Assembly: GCA_038237225.1 (NCBI GenBank)
Contig: JBBRYX010000022.1
Coordinates: forward strand, 1 to 64,000
Length of the DNA stretch: 64,000 bases
Origin: DASVUC01 sp038237225
Lineage (GTDB): Bacteria > Planctomycetota > Phycisphaerae > Tepidisphaerales > Tepidisphaeraceae
Direction: 5' to 3'
Shown here: piece after piece, positions 16,928-26,420 of the stretch
Numbering within the stretch: position 1 is the stretch's first letter
Layout: every line of letters begins with the position of its first letter
Made by a program: the position numbers and the translations under genes
Notes under the pieces: generated by a model
The model's input: only the letters and a program-made list of their open reading frames with translations
Told to the model about the DNA's origin: nothing
Database searches by the model: none

Positions 16928-19642
16928 ATGGTTTTACGAAAACTGATTGTCTCCAACCTCCAGGCGCATCGCGTGCGGTTCGCGCTTACCGTCGCGGCAA
17001 TCGCGCTTTCGGTTAGCCTGGTCATCTCCGTCACCAGCGGCTACACGTCATTCGAAGCGACCGCCCTGAAATTCCTGTCCCGGTTCATGGGCTCGACGGA
17101 CGCCCAGATTTACCGGCGCAACGACAGCGGGGGGGTCTCGACGGATCTCGTCGCGGAGCTGCGCAACGATCCCAACGTCCTTCGCGCGATCGAACGACTC
17201 GAAGTGCACAATGGGTTCCTCGACTCGAAGGGCCAAAACGGAAACCGAGCGCTGGAGCTCGTCGGTATCGAACGTCCTCAGGATAAGCAGGTGGAATCGA
17301 TCGAACTGGTCGAGGGGAACTGGTTCGATTCTTCCACCGGCAACGTCGCCGTCATCGATGATGCAGCGGCCAAGCTGCTTGTGGACCGGGATCAATCGCC
17401 TGACTATCTTGAGCCTGGCAAATCTTTAAGGGTCGGCGATACGTTCATCCTCCCCGGTGTCGACCGTAAACTGGAAGTCACCGTTGCCGGCGTGATTCAC
17501 AAGCCCGCGATCGTCGCGATGGCGAATCCTTCGATCTATCTGCCGATCCAGACGCTCCGGCGATTTGTTGATCCGGGAAATCCGCCCCTGGCCACGCGGG
17601 TTCTCGTGGATATCCGGCGCGGAACGGAAGATGCCTTCGCGGCGAAGTGGGAGAAGCGCCTCGCGGCAATCGACCCGCTCCTCCGCCTGCGGATGGCCCG
17701 CGACAACCGTCGCGACATGAAGAAAAACCTCCAGGGGATTGAGCTGCTCAGCTACCTGGGCGGCGCGATCTCGATGCTTGCCGCCACGTTTATTGTCTTC
17801 TCGGCGCTCAGCATGGGCGTGACGGAGCGCCAGCGCACGCTCGCGATGCTGCGTGCGATCGGGATGGTGCGCTTTGATGTCGCCCGTCTCGTCGTCAGCG
17901 AAGCGTTTATCCTTGGACTCGTCGGGGTCCTCGCGGGGATTCCGCTCGGATATTTCTGGCTGCGAGTCCTCGCGCTCGAGTTCGACCACTTCTTCTCCGC
18001 CGGCGTCATGATGAACTGGCGCGGCGTCGGCTTCGCCACCGGCGGGCTCCTTCTCGCATCGATCCTCGCCAGTCTGATTCCGGCCTATTCCGCAACCCGC
18101 ACGCTTCCGCTGGAGGCCATGAATCCGCTTGCCAAGTCTTCTTCCACGCGCTTCCCCTGGCGCTTCATTTTCGCAGGGCTGCTGCTCATCACGATCGATC
18201 CGATCCTCATGTACGCTCCATTGGATCGCGTCTTCGGACCTCTGGGCCTTCCCCCCGAGCTTGTTCGCGCCTTCCGGTTCTACGGGCACTTCGGGCTGGG
18301 TCTGCCTACGGTCATGCTGGGATTCTTCCTGCTCTCGCCCGGATTCGTCTGGGTGCTTGAGCGCGCGCTCGGTCCGGTCGTGGCCGCGATGTTCGGGCTG
18401 AACTTCGCACTCCTTCGCCAGCAGCTCAGCACCGGAATCTGGCGCGTCGCCGGAACGTGTACCGCGTTGATGGTGGGACTTGCGGTCCTCGTCGCCATGC
18501 AGACCCAGGGCAAATCAGCGCTCAGCGGGTGGCGCCTGCCCAGCAAATTTCCCGATGCGTTCATCTTCGTCGGCAATTTTGACCTTCGCTCGCTCTCGAT
18601 GAAAGGCATCGAAAGCGACGGCGTCCGCAAGCTCGAGACTGTCCCGGGCATCAAGCGCGTCATGCCTATCGCCATCGCCGCCCCGGAGCTTGGCACCTCG
18701 GTCTTCTCCGTTGCCGGCGCGACTTTCGTCCCCAATGCGACCATGTTCATTGGCATCGATGCGGATAAAGCGCTGGACATGATGGAGCTCGACTTCCGCC
18801 AGGGGACGCGCCAAGAAGCCGCACGCTTGCTCAAGCTGGGGCGGCATGTGATCGTGACCGAGGAATATCACCAGCTCAAGAATATCGGTGTCGGTGACAC
18901 GCTCGTGCTGAAGCGGGCGGATGGCAAGGCGCTCGATTACAAAGTTGCCGGCGTGGTCTGGTCTCCGGGTATCGACGTCATGGTCAGCATGTTCGACTTT
19001 TCGCGCCAGTTCGATCAGCGGACGGTCGCCAGCGTCTTTGGGTCCGTCGAAGATGCCGAGAAGGATTTCGGGGTGCGTGAAATCAACCTGTTTGCGGCCG
19101 ATCTTCAATACGATGCCGGTCAGAAAAAGCAGGTGATGGAGCGCGTCAAAGCGACCCTCGGGCAATGGGGCGTCCGCATGTACGACATCCGGCAGATCAA
19201 GCATGGGATGACCCAGGGGCTTGGCCGGTTGCTGCTGCTCGCCAGCTCGGTCGCGTTTGCCGCGATGGCCGTTGCATCGCTGGGCGTCACCAACACGATC
19301 ATGGCGAGCGTCCGCTCCCGCCGCTGGCAGTTTGGTGTGATGCGTTCCGTTGGCGTGACCCGGGGGCAGCTTCTCCGGCTGATTCTCGCCGAGGCCACGC
19401 TGATTGGTTTAGTCGGAGCCGTGCTCGGTCTCGCCGCGGGTCTGCTCATGAGCTTCGACGCCCACGCGCTGAGCGTGATCACGCTGGGTTACTCGCCGCC
19501 CATGGTCTTTCCCTGGCCCATCATCTGGATCGGCGTTGGCATCGTCATCGCCGTCTCAATTCTGGCGAGCGTCTGGCCTGCGATCAGCGTTGCCCGCACG
19601 CAGCCGCTTACGTTATTACAAGCGGGTCGCGGGGCTGCGTAA
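16928..19642 (+). CDS. FtsX/MacB-family ABC transporter permease
   Basis: A 904-residue permease with two FtsX-type halves. It starts with a membrane helix (FALTVAAIALSVSLVISV), then a large extracytoplasmic domain to about residue 265. A three-helix FtsX core (LSYLGGAISMLAATFIVFSALSMGVTE and following helices) ends near 400. A second periplasmic domain and a second core follow (LLLLASSVAFAAMAVASLGV..., ending LASVWPAISVARTQPL). This double layout resembles LolC/E-like or DUF214 permeases. It pairs with the preceding ATPase. Substrate unknown; lipoprotein or antimicrobial-peptide export are the usual roles. Confidence 0.9.
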   Translation: MVLRKLIVSNLQAHRVRFALTVAAIALSVSLVISVTSGYTSFEATALKFLSRFMGSTDAQIYRRNDSGGVSTDLVAELRNDPNVLRAIERLEVHNGFLDSKGQNGNRALELVGIERPQDKQVESIELVEGNWFDSSTGNVAVIDDAAAKLLVDRDQSPDYLEPGKSLRVGDTFILPGVDRKLEVTVAGVIHKPAIVAMANPSIYLPIQTLRRFVDPGNPPLATRVLVDIRRGTEDAFAAKWEKRLAAIDPLLRLRMARDNRRDMKKNLQGIELLSYLGGAISMLAATFIVFSALSMGVTERQRTLAMLRAIGMVRFDVARLVVSEAFILGLVGVLAGIPLGYFWLRVLALEFDHFFSAGVMMNWRGVGFATGGLLLASILASLIPAYSATRTLPLEAMNPLAKSSSTRFPWRFIFAGLLLITIDPILMYAPLDRVFGPLGLPPELVRAFRFYGHFGLGLPTVMLGFFLLSPGFVWVLERALGPVVAAMFGLNFALLRQQLSTGIWRVAGTCTALMVGLAVLVAMQTQGKSALSGWRLPSKFPDAFIFVGNFDLRSLSMKGIESDGVRKLETVPGIKRVMPIAIAAPELGTSVFSVAGATFVPNATMFIGIDADKALDMMELDFRQGTRQEAARLLKLGRHVIVTEEYHQLKNIGVGDTLVLKRADGKALDYKVAGVVWSPGIDVMVSMFDFSRQFDQRTVASVFGSVEDAEKDFGVREINLFAADLQYDAGQKKQVMERVKATLGQWGVRMYDIRQIKHGMTQGLGRLLLLASSVAFAAMAVASLGVTNTIMASVRSRRWQFGVMRSVGVTRGQLLRLILAEATLIGLVGAVLGLAAGLLMSFDAHALSVITLGYSPPMVFPWPIIWIGVGIVIAVSILASVWPAISVARTQPLTLLQAGRGAA

Positions 19643-19665
19643 CGATGAAATAACTCGAAGGAATC

Positions 19666-19740
19666 GATCCACAGATTACGCAGATTTCACAGATTGCAAC
19701 AGAGTTCTTTAATCTGTGAAATCTGCGCAATCCGTGGATC
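19666..19740. repeat. Hairpin repeat of the CCACAGATTACGCAGATT type
   Basis: GATCCACAGATTACGCAGAT followed by TTCACAGATT pairs with the downstream AATCTGTGAAATCTGCGCAA, giving a stem near 30 bp with few mismatches. It lies between two convergent genes and might also serve as a bidirectional terminator, though there is no T-run. Confidence 0.85.
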
Positions 19741-19771
19741 TCCGGGGTTTCAGTAAAAACGCGAACAATAC

Positions 19772-20887
19772 TCAGGTCCCGGTCCCAACCCTCGGCACCA
19801 ACCTCTGTCCCCTCGACATCTTCACGCCGAGCGCGCGCAAAAATCGTCGCTTCAAAATTCCCCGCACGCGTTCAATCTCCGTCGGCGTCCCGTTCGCAAG
19901 CGAAATCGCTCCGCCGGCTTTCGTCCGATGCCCGCCGCCTTCGCCGATGCCTTTCATCAATCGCCGCATGAGCTCCGATGCGGTGATTCGGTTCGTTCCC
20001 GTTGGAGAGACTCGAAGCGACAGGACCAGGTTCCCCTCATAGATCGCCGTCACCAGGGCAAAGTGAACCGCATCAAACCGCACGAGAAAATCGCACACAT
20101 ACGCCGCCTGCTCCGGCGAATCGATTGACTCGAGATAGGACATCAATGCGCTCTCGTGCACCGTTGCATTGTTCACGCCATTGGCGAATGCGATGTACAC
20201 GCTCTGCGGGAGATCCACATACCGCATCTTGTAGAGCTTGCGCGTATCCGCCAGCAAAGTCAGGCTCGAGAGCGCGATGTTGTCCAACTCTCCCGGCTGG
20301 CCCGCGGCACCCGCCAGGTCCGATTCGATCGCATACAACATCGTCGCCGCCAGGTCCGGCGAGATGGGCTGCTCCAGCTCCATGAAGTAGCTGAAAATGA
20401 TCGAGCCGGTCGCCCCCACTTCCGGGCGCATGTCGCAGAACCCGCACTTGGGCGTTCGCCCGCGCGAGCGATGATGATCGATCACGACCGTCGGCATCAC
20501 GTTCGCCGGCAGCGGGCTGTTCGCAAACGCCGGCTGGGTATCCACCAGCACGATCGCGTCATAGGACGGAAGCGCAGTCTCATCCCAGGGAAGAGATTCG
20601 AGGCTGATGAGCTTTGCGAAAATTTCGTTGATCCCACCCCCCACGCGCCCCTTGAGAGAAACGTTCACCTCAGCGCCGTTCAATTGCTTGCCCAAGAGCG
20701 TCGCCAGCGCCAAGCAGGATGCCATCGCATCGGGGTCGGGATGATTGTGCGTGGTGATGAGTATCTTTTTCTTATCCGCCAGCAGCTTGAGCAACTGTCC
20801 CGCGCGTGGCAGACCGCGGGACCGCCGCGCCACCGCTGCCGCGGATCCGGTTACTGTCTTTGCACATGACTCGACGAATGAGGTCAT
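19772..20887 (-). CDS. DHH-family phosphoesterase (NrnA/RecJ-like)
   Basis: The DHH domain is clear: ILITTHNHPDPDAMASCLAL, IVLVDTQPAF, VVIDHHRSRG (the DHH motif) and EVGATGSIIFSYFMEL. A C-terminal DHHA1 region ends with GGGHRTKAGGAISL. Proteins of this kind are manganese-dependent nanoRNases, pAp phosphatases or c-di-AMP phosphodiesterases. No CBS, GGDEF or membrane domain is attached, so a cytosolic NrnA-like role is most likely. ATG at 20887 is preferred to the TTG at 20926. Confidence 0.85.
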   Translation of the reverse strand: MTSFVESCAKTVTGSAAAVARRSRGLPRAGQLLKLLADKKKILITTHNHPDPDAMASCLALATLLGKQLNGAEVNVSLKGRVGGGINEIFAKLISLESLPWDETALPSYDAIVLVDTQPAFANSPLPANVMPTVVIDHHRSRGRTPKCGFCDMRPEVGATGSIIFSYFMELEQPISPDLAATMLYAIESDLAGAAGQPGELDNIALSSLTLLADTRKLYKMRYVDLPQSVYIAFANGVNNATVHESALMSYLESIDSPEQAAYVCDFLVRFDAVHFALVTAIYEGNLVLSLRVSPTGTNRITASELMRRLMKGIGEGGGHRTKAGGAISLANGTPTEIERVRGILKRRFLRALGVKMSRGQRLVPRVGTGT

Positions 20888-21019
20888 ATTTTGCTCAAAC
20901 CATTTAGCGCGCACGAGCGCTGTCAATTCCCTGGCCTGTCTTCTTCGTCTCGCCTCCGGTCGAGCATAAGTTCTCCCGGTATACCGCCTATAAAATCTCG
21001 TGCCAGGGTGCTGATTGAG

Positions 21020-24000
21020 TCAATGGAAATCGCGGCTGCTGAACTGATACCCGGCCAGCAAGTGGCTTAAGTCGAACATCCGCTTGGCAATAACGTGCAC
21101 CACCTTGCCCTCTCGCTGGAGATACCCATCAGCCTGAAGCAGCCCGGCATACCGCGCGGCGGGCCTGAACCGTTCATAAATGTCGGGCTTCACGATCAGG
21201 TTGACGATTCCTGTCTCATCTTCGAGCGTTTCAAAGACGATTCCCGAAGCGGTCCCGGGACGCTGACGGATCAACACCATGCCCGCGACTTTCACCCAAC
21301 CTTCATCCAACTCATACATTCTCTTCGCGGTGACGATTTTTCGTTGGGTCAGTTCCTCGCGCACCAGCGTCAGCGGATGCGCCTTGAGCGAATGCCCCAT
21401 CGTGCAGTAATCGGTCATCACCTCCTGCCCGAGCGGCATCCGGGGAAGAAAGGATTCAGGGTTCAGGGTTAAGGGTTCAGGAAATGCGGGAAAGGGTTCA
21501 GGGTTCAGGGTTAAGGGTTCAGGAAATGCGGATGCCTTTCCTGAACCCTGAACCCTGACCCCTGAACCCTCAGCAACCCTGACCCCTGAACCCTCCTCCA
21601 CTCTATCCAACAACGGCATCTCCTCATCCGACAAGCTCATCACCTGCCAAAGTGCCTGCCGCCGCGACAATCCCAGCGACGAAAAGGCATCCGCCTCCGC
21701 GAGCAATCGCAGCGTCGCCACCGAAACGCCCGTTGCGCGATGGAGATGGTCAATCGACTCAAATCTCCCCACACGCTGACGAACCGTCGCAATCAAATCC
21801 ACATGCGCCGCTTTCAGCCCCTTTACCCGCCGAAGACCTAAACGAACCGCGGGGCCACTTAAACCCCACTCACTCTTCCCTCTTTCTCTCCCTTCGTGCC
21901 TTCGTGCCTCCGTGCCTTCGTGCCTTTCTTCCAACGTGCAATCCCAATCACTGTGATTCATATCGACGCAGCGCACCTCCACCCCGTGCTCGATCGCATC
22001 CCGAATGATCTGCGCCGGCGCATAAAACCCCATCGGCTGGCTGTTGAGCAGCGCCGCGCAGAACGCCGCGGGATGATGCCTCTTCATCCACGCGCTGGCG
22101 TAGACCAGGAGCGCAAACGAAGCCGCGTGTGATTCGGGAAACCCATACTCCCCGAACCCCCGGATCTGCTCGAACACGCGCTCGGCAAACTCGCGGGTGT
22201 ATCCATTGTCCAGCATCCCATGGATGATCTTGGGATAGAAGGTGTCGATCGCGCCGTTCTTCCTCCAGGCCGCCATCGCCCGGCGCAGTTTATCCGCCTC
22301 ATCCGCGGTGAATCCCGCCGCCACCATGACCACGCGCATGGCCTGTTCCTGAAAGAGAGGGACGCCGAGCGTGTGCGCTAAAACATCCCGCAGTTCATCG
22401 CTCTCGTACGTGATCTCATGGCCTCGACCCTCGCGTAGGAGCTTTCGGCGCTGGAGGTAGGGATGAACCATATTCCCCTGAATCGGTCCCGGTCGAACGA
22501 TCGCCACCTCGATTACCAAATCATAAAACTTCCGAGGCTGAAGCCGAGGCAACATCGACATCTGCGCCCGAGACTCAATCTGAAACACGCCAATGGTGTC
22601 GGCATCCGAGCACATCTCATAAACCACCGGATCCTCCGAGGGAAGGGTGTGCAGTTGTAGGGGCGACGCCTGCGTCGCCCTCTCCTCTTCTGTAGTGGTG
22701 ACGCCTGCGTCGCGTCGCGGCGCAGCCGCGAATTGTTTATAAACTCGACGCTCCGCGTCGACCGCGACGCAGGCGTCGCCCCTACAAGCGTCATTGATCA
22801 ACCGAAGCCCCTTCGACAACGCCGTCAACATTCCCAGCGCCAGCACATCCACCTTCAAAATCCCCAACGCATCGATGTCATCCTTGTCCCACTCGATCAC
22901 CGTCCGATCCTCCATCGATGCATTCTCGATCGGGACCATCTCGCACAGCGGCCCGCGCGTCATCACCATGCCGCCGGTGTGCTGGCTGAGATGTCTCGGA
23001 AATCCGAGCAACTGCGCCGTCAACCCCACCAGCCGCAACACGGTGGCATCATTTGGATCCACACCCGAATCGCGCAGTTGCTCTCCGTTCAGCGTCCCCC
23101 GATGCCACCCATCGAGCCGCTTGGCGAGTTGATCGACGACATCCAGCCCCAGCCCGAGCGCCTTCCCCACATCGCGCACCGCGCTGCGCCCTCGATAGGT
23201 GATCACTGTTGCCGTCATTCCAGCGCGCTCGCGCCCGTATTTTTCATAGATGTACTGAATCACCTCTTCCCTTCGCTCATGTTCAAAATCCACATCAATA
23301 TCCGGCGGCTCATTCCGCGCCGCCGACACGAAACGCTCGAACAACAAATTAAACTTATCCGGGTTCACGCTGGTCACGCCGATGCAGTAGCACACCGCGC
23401 TGTTTGCCGCCGATCCGCGTCCCTGGCACAGAATCCCGCGCGAGCGCGCAAACTGCACGATGTCATGAACGGTCAGAAAATAGGCTTCGAACTTCAGTTT
23501 CTGGATCAGTTCAAGCTCCCGCAACACCAAGCCTCTCACCTTCTCCGGAATCCCACCCGGATACCGTTCTGCCGCCCCTTCCCACGCCAGTCGTGTCAAA
23601 TGCTCAATCGCCGTCATCCCCGCGGGGACCACTTCATCCGGATACTCATACCGCAATTCAGACAGCGAAAACGTGCATCGCTCCGCGATTTCCAGTCCCC
23701 GCGAAATCGCCCCCGGAAACTCCGCAAACAGCCGCCGCATCTGTTCCGGTGATTTCAGATACCGCTCCGCGTTCGGCCACAGCTTGAACCCCGCCTCCTG
23801 GATGCTGCACTTGTTCTTCACGCAGGTCAGCACATCCTGAAGCGCCCGCCGCGAAGGCTCGTGATAATGCACCGCGTTCGTCGCAACCAGATCCACCCCG
23901 AACCGCTTCGCCAGGCTCGCGACATTCCGCATCCGCGTCTGATCGTCCCCGGCATACACGCGGCTCATCACCACGCTCAGCCGATCGCGCCCCAGCGCAT

Positions 24001-24508
24001 TCACCAGGTCCCCCATGACTCGCGCCGTCTTCACAAACGGTTTGGAAGGAACCACTCCCGCGAGCAATCCCGCGCTGTGATCCAGAAAATCAGCGAGGTG
24101 CAGCAGGCATTCCCCTTTGGGCGCGCGCCGGCGTCCCAGCGTCAGCAACCGGCACAGGTTCGCGTACGCGCCGCGATCGGGCGCCCACACCAACAACTCC
24201 GGTCCATCATCAAAAACAAGCCGAGTCCCAATGATGACCTTCGGCGTCCACCCGCCCGCGTCCGCGACCTGCCGCGCCGAATCGTGCATCCGCACCACGC
24301 CCGCCAGCGTGTTCACATCCGTCACCGCGATCGCGTGGTGGCCCAGGCGAGCTGCCTGAAGCACCAACTCATCCGCATGACTTGCGCCGGTGAGAAATGT
24401 GAAGTTGGTCGTGACGTCCAGTTCCGCATACGCGCAGTGTGATTGGCTGAGCTTCTCGGCAGGAGGTTCAGGAACAATACGGATCTTGTCTTGAGATAAC
24501 TCAGGCAT
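21020..24508 (-). CDS. dnaE2: Error-prone DNA polymerase DnaE2 (ImuC)
   Basis: A C-family polymerase used with ImuA and ImuB for damage-induced mutagenic translesion synthesis. The N-terminal PHP domain (YAELDVTTNFTFLTGASH, AIAVTDVNTLAGVVRMH) is followed by the palm with catalytic acids in PPDIDVDFEHERREEVIQ and ILKVDVLALGML. Helix-hairpin-helix and OB-fold (VKVAGMVLIRQRPGTASGIV) regions lie at the C-terminus. At 1162 residues it exceeds the usual ~1050-1080. The surplus maps to in-frame repeats: EERATQASPLQ, EGTEARRHEGRERG and a long PEPLTLNPE region. It is the last gene of imuA-imuB-dnaE2. Confidence 0.93.
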   Translation of the reverse strand: MPELSQDKIRIVPEPPAEKLSQSHCAYAELDVTTNFTFLTGASHADELVLQAARLGHHAIAVTDVNTLAGVVRMHDSARQVADAGGWTPKVIIGTRLVFDDGPELLVWAPDRGAYANLCRLLTLGRRRAPKGECLLHLADFLDHSAGLLAGVVPSKPFVKTARVMGDLVNALGRDRLSVVMSRVYAGDDQTRMRNVASLAKRFGVDLVATNAVHYHEPSRRALQDVLTCVKNKCSIQEAGFKLWPNAERYLKSPEQMRRLFAEFPGAISRGLEIAERCTFSLSELRYEYPDEVVPAGMTAIEHLTRLAWEGAAERYPGGIPEKVRGLVLRELELIQKLKFEAYFLTVHDIVQFARSRGILCQGRGSAANSAVCYCIGVTSVNPDKFNLLFERFVSAARNEPPDIDVDFEHERREEVIQYIYEKYGRERAGMTATVITYRGRSAVRDVGKALGLGLDVVDQLAKRLDGWHRGTLNGEQLRDSGVDPNDATVLRLVGLTAQLLGFPRHLSQHTGGMVMTRGPLCEMVPIENASMEDRTVIEWDKDDIDALGILKVDVLALGMLTALSKGLRLINDACRGDACVAVDAERRVYKQFAAAPRRDAGVTTTEEERATQASPLQLHTLPSEDPVVYEMCSDADTIGVFQIESRAQMSMLPRLQPRKFYDLVIEVAIVRPGPIQGNMVHPYLQRRKLLREGRGHEITYESDELRDVLAHTLGVPLFQEQAMRVVMVAAGFTADEADKLRRAMAAWRKNGAIDTFYPKIIHGMLDNGYTREFAERVFEQIRGFGEYGFPESHAASFALLVYASAWMKRHHPAAFCAALLNSQPMGFYAPAQIIRDAIEHGVEVRCVDMNHSDWDCTLEERHEGTEARRHEGRERGKSEWGLSGPAVRLGLRRVKGLKAAHVDLIATVRQRVGRFESIDHLHRATGVSVATLRLLAEADAFSSLGLSRRQALWQVMSLSDEEMPLLDRVEEGSGVRVAEGSGVRVQGSGKASAFPEPLTLNPEPFPAFPEPLTLNPESFLPRMPLGQEVMTDYCTMGHSLKAHPLTLVREELTQRKIVTAKRMYELDEGWVKVAGMVLIRQRPGTASGIVFETLEDETGIVNLIVKPDIYERFRPAARYAGLLQADGYLQREGKVVHVIAKRMFDLSHLLAGYQFSSRDFH
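21457..21598. repeat. Tandem and inverted GGTTCAGGGTT repeat inside dnaE2
   Basis: Two direct copies of a unit with GGGTTCAGGGTTAAGGGTTC are followed by the inverted form (CCTGAACCCTGAACCCTGAC), so the stretch can form a long hairpin. It is read in frame in dnaE2 as PEPLTLNPEP-type sequence between the HhH and OB regions. Confidence 0.85.
22658..22785. repeat. Repeats of the GGCGACGCCTGCGTCGCC family inside dnaE2
   Basis: GTAGGGGCGACGCCTGCGTC occurs at 22658, a variant follows at 22693, and the inverted form GGCGTCGCCCCTAC ends at 22785. The family recurs at 30616-30682, 56729-56756 and 60733-60823. Here it is translated in frame within dnaE2 (TQASPLQ). Confidence 0.8.
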
Positions 24509-24519
24509 TTTCTCTTAAA

Positions 24520-24592
24520 GGTGAGCCGCGACCGAAGGGAGCGATTCTTGCGATTCTTGCCGTCCGAAACGCTCCCTTTGGTCGCGCTCACC
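24520..24592. repeat. Hairpin between imuB and dnaE2
   Basis: GGTGAGCCGCGACCGAAGGG on the left pairs with CCCTTTGGTCGCGCTCACC on the right, around a loop with a GCGATTCTT direct repeat. It overlaps the final codons of imuB and fills the short gap before dnaE2. Confidence 0.8.
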
Positions 24593-26420
24593 CAAAGATT
24601 CCGTGCAAAAACCACTTCCCCGTCTCATTCACTCGAAACATCCAGGAGCGTTTTCCGGTGAGATCCTCCACCTCAAAATAATCCCGAGTCTTTTCATGCC
24701 CGCGCCACCATTCCCCGCTGATCCGCTCCGGCCCCACCGCGTGCCTCAGCTCATGCACATCCCCCCCGTCCCGAAACAAAATCGGCCGCCCATCCCGATC
24801 ATCCGAAGGCGACACCACCACCCGCACCTCCACCGGGTCCCCCAGCAGTTGCAGCGGTCGAACAGCACCCCCGTAGCGCGGGCTTCCAGCCCGTGTACCC
24901 GACCTTCCATCTCCAATCCGATTCCACCCATAAGCCCGTTCCGGTAAATACGATTCGAGCAGCTTCACCTGTTTCAACCCCTCATCCTCCATCCGCGCCA
25001 CGATCCGCTCCACCAGCCGATCCAACTCGATCTCCCCCTCCTCTTCCTCATGCGCCATCAGCGACATCTGCCCCTCCCTCATCCGCTCAAACCGCGCAAC
25101 ATCCAGCACAACCCCAGTAAATCCAACATCCGTCTCCACCTGCTCCAGCGCGCACCGCAAGAGCTCAAACAACTCCTTCCCATTCCGCGAAGCCCGGGAC
25201 AATCGCACCAGCTTCTCGATCGGGTCCGCATACGCCCGCTTGAAGGTTGCCTTCACTTCCCGCGCCCCGCATCCCCGGCGCGAAAGCTCCTTCACCACAT
25301 CCCGCAACAGTTGCCGCAGCGCGATCCACATCACCTCCAGGGATTCGACCGTCCCCTCGAACTCCATCGAAGCGCCGATCGGCGCGCAGTAGGGAAGTGG
25401 CACCAAAGACTCAGGCGCCTTCCCCAGCGCCTGATCCAACCGCAACAGGAGCTGATTCCCAAACCGCGCCGGCAACGCCGCCCGCGGGAGCGCCATCAAT
25501 TGCCCGATCGTTGCCACACCCAGATGATGCAGCGCCGCACACGTCTCAGGATCAATTCGCAATCCCTTCACGGACAACGGCGTGAGTGTTTCTTGCAAGT
25601 TGGTTTTTGAATGACTCGGTACATGCCCCGCTGAAGCGGGGCACGCCGCTATCGCATAAGCGCTGCCTAACGTTGGTCCTAAGCCGATCTCAAACGTAAT
25701 TCGCATCTGCGAAAGTCCCTCGCTCACGGCGCGCACAATATTCCCAATCCCTCCAAACACCCGCTCACAGCCCGTCAAATCCAGAAACAAATAATCCCCC
25801 CAGGGATTCTCTTCATCACGTTTCACGCCTTCATGTTTCAGCGAAGATCCCTCCCGCACCGAAACCACCGGCGTAAACCGCACCATCCACCGTGCGAGCG
25901 TCTCAAGTCCCCGCTCATCCCGTCCCGCATCATGATCCGCATGCATCACCCCCGCGCACAGCGCCCGCGCCTCCGTCAGCGTCATCCCCGCCCGCACCCC
26001 GACCGCGCGCGCTTCATCCGACACCGCCACCACAAGCTGTCGATCCGCCACCGTTCGCACCAGCACCAAGGGGCTCGAAACAAACCGACAATCAGAGCCG
26101 GACCGTACCGGTCCGGGACGCGATGCCGTCGCGTGATTGACGTGCTGTTCCCCAAAAACCTTCGCATTCCGAGGCCCCTCCCGCCAAAGCAAATGCGTCC
26201 AAGGGCGCTTCCGGGGAACGGTCACCAGGCGTCCATGCGACCGCCCGGTAATGAATTTCCCGGAACCGTTTTCGAATGTCGTGCTTTGAATTTGTTTCGG
26301 ATTTCGGGTTTCGGATTTCGGATCTCGTTTCTCTCCACCTTCAAGCACTCGCCGCACGCATTTCCTTCTCAACCGATCGATCGCCCAATTTCTCAACCGC
26401 ACGCACAGAATTTGTTTCAC
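24588..26420 (-). CDS. imuB: ImuB, Y-family polymerase-like protein of the mutasome
   Basis: ImuB is a catalytically inactive Y-family relative that bridges DnaE2 and the sliding clamp. Recognisable parts are the start KQILCVRLRNWAIDRLRR, then SPLVLVRTVADRQLVVAV, AGMTLTEARALC, FLDLTGCERVFGG and the HhH-like ALHHLGVATIGQLMALP. The GTG at 26420 with GGAG seven bases upstream is chosen; it overlaps imuA by about 80 bp. The ~610 residues exceed the usual ~500. Extra blocks correspond to in-frame repeats, including KSETRNPKQIQ (26280-26335), a PGPVRSGSD block (~26100), ASAGHVPSHS (~25630) and RSGTRAGSPRYG (~24890). Confidence 0.88.
   Translation of the reverse strand: MKQILCVRLRNWAIDRLRRKCVRRVLEGGEKRDPKSETRNPKQIQSTTFENGSGKFITGRSHGRLVTVPRKRPWTHLLWREGPRNAKVFGEQHVNHATASRPGPVRSGSDCRFVSSPLVLVRTVADRQLVVAVSDEARAVGVRAGMTLTEARALCAGVMHADHDAGRDERGLETLARWMVRFTPVVSVREGSSLKHEGVKRDEENPWGDYLFLDLTGCERVFGGIGNIVRAVSEGLSQMRITFEIGLGPTLGSAYAIAACPASAGHVPSHSKTNLQETLTPLSVKGLRIDPETCAALHHLGVATIGQLMALPRAALPARFGNQLLLRLDQALGKAPESLVPLPYCAPIGASMEFEGTVESLEVMWIALRQLLRDVVKELSRRGCGAREVKATFKRAYADPIEKLVRLSRASRNGKELFELLRCALEQVETDVGFTGVVLDVARFERMREGQMSLMAHEEEEGEIELDRLVERIVARMEDEGLKQVKLLESYLPERAYGWNRIGDGRSGTRAGSPRYGGAVRPLQLLGDPVEVRVVVSPSDDRDGRPILFRDGGDVHELRHAVGPERISGEWWRGHEKTRDYFEVEDLTGKRSWMFRVNETGKWFLHGIFG
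26276..26336. repeat. Repeat of the TTTCGGATTTCGG type inside imuB
   Basis: GAATTTGTTTCGGATTTCGG and two more GGATTTCGG units are read in imuB as KSETRNPKQIQ. The same sequence family makes the intergenic hairpin at 37501-37620, which identifies this as an inserted repeat, not original ImuB sequence. Confidence 0.8.

Noticed and set aside
21457..21598. Possible CRISPR array or satellite from the GGTTCAGGGTT units
   Set aside because: The units are short, inverted as well as direct, without regular spacers, and lie in frame inside dnaE2. No cas gene is present.
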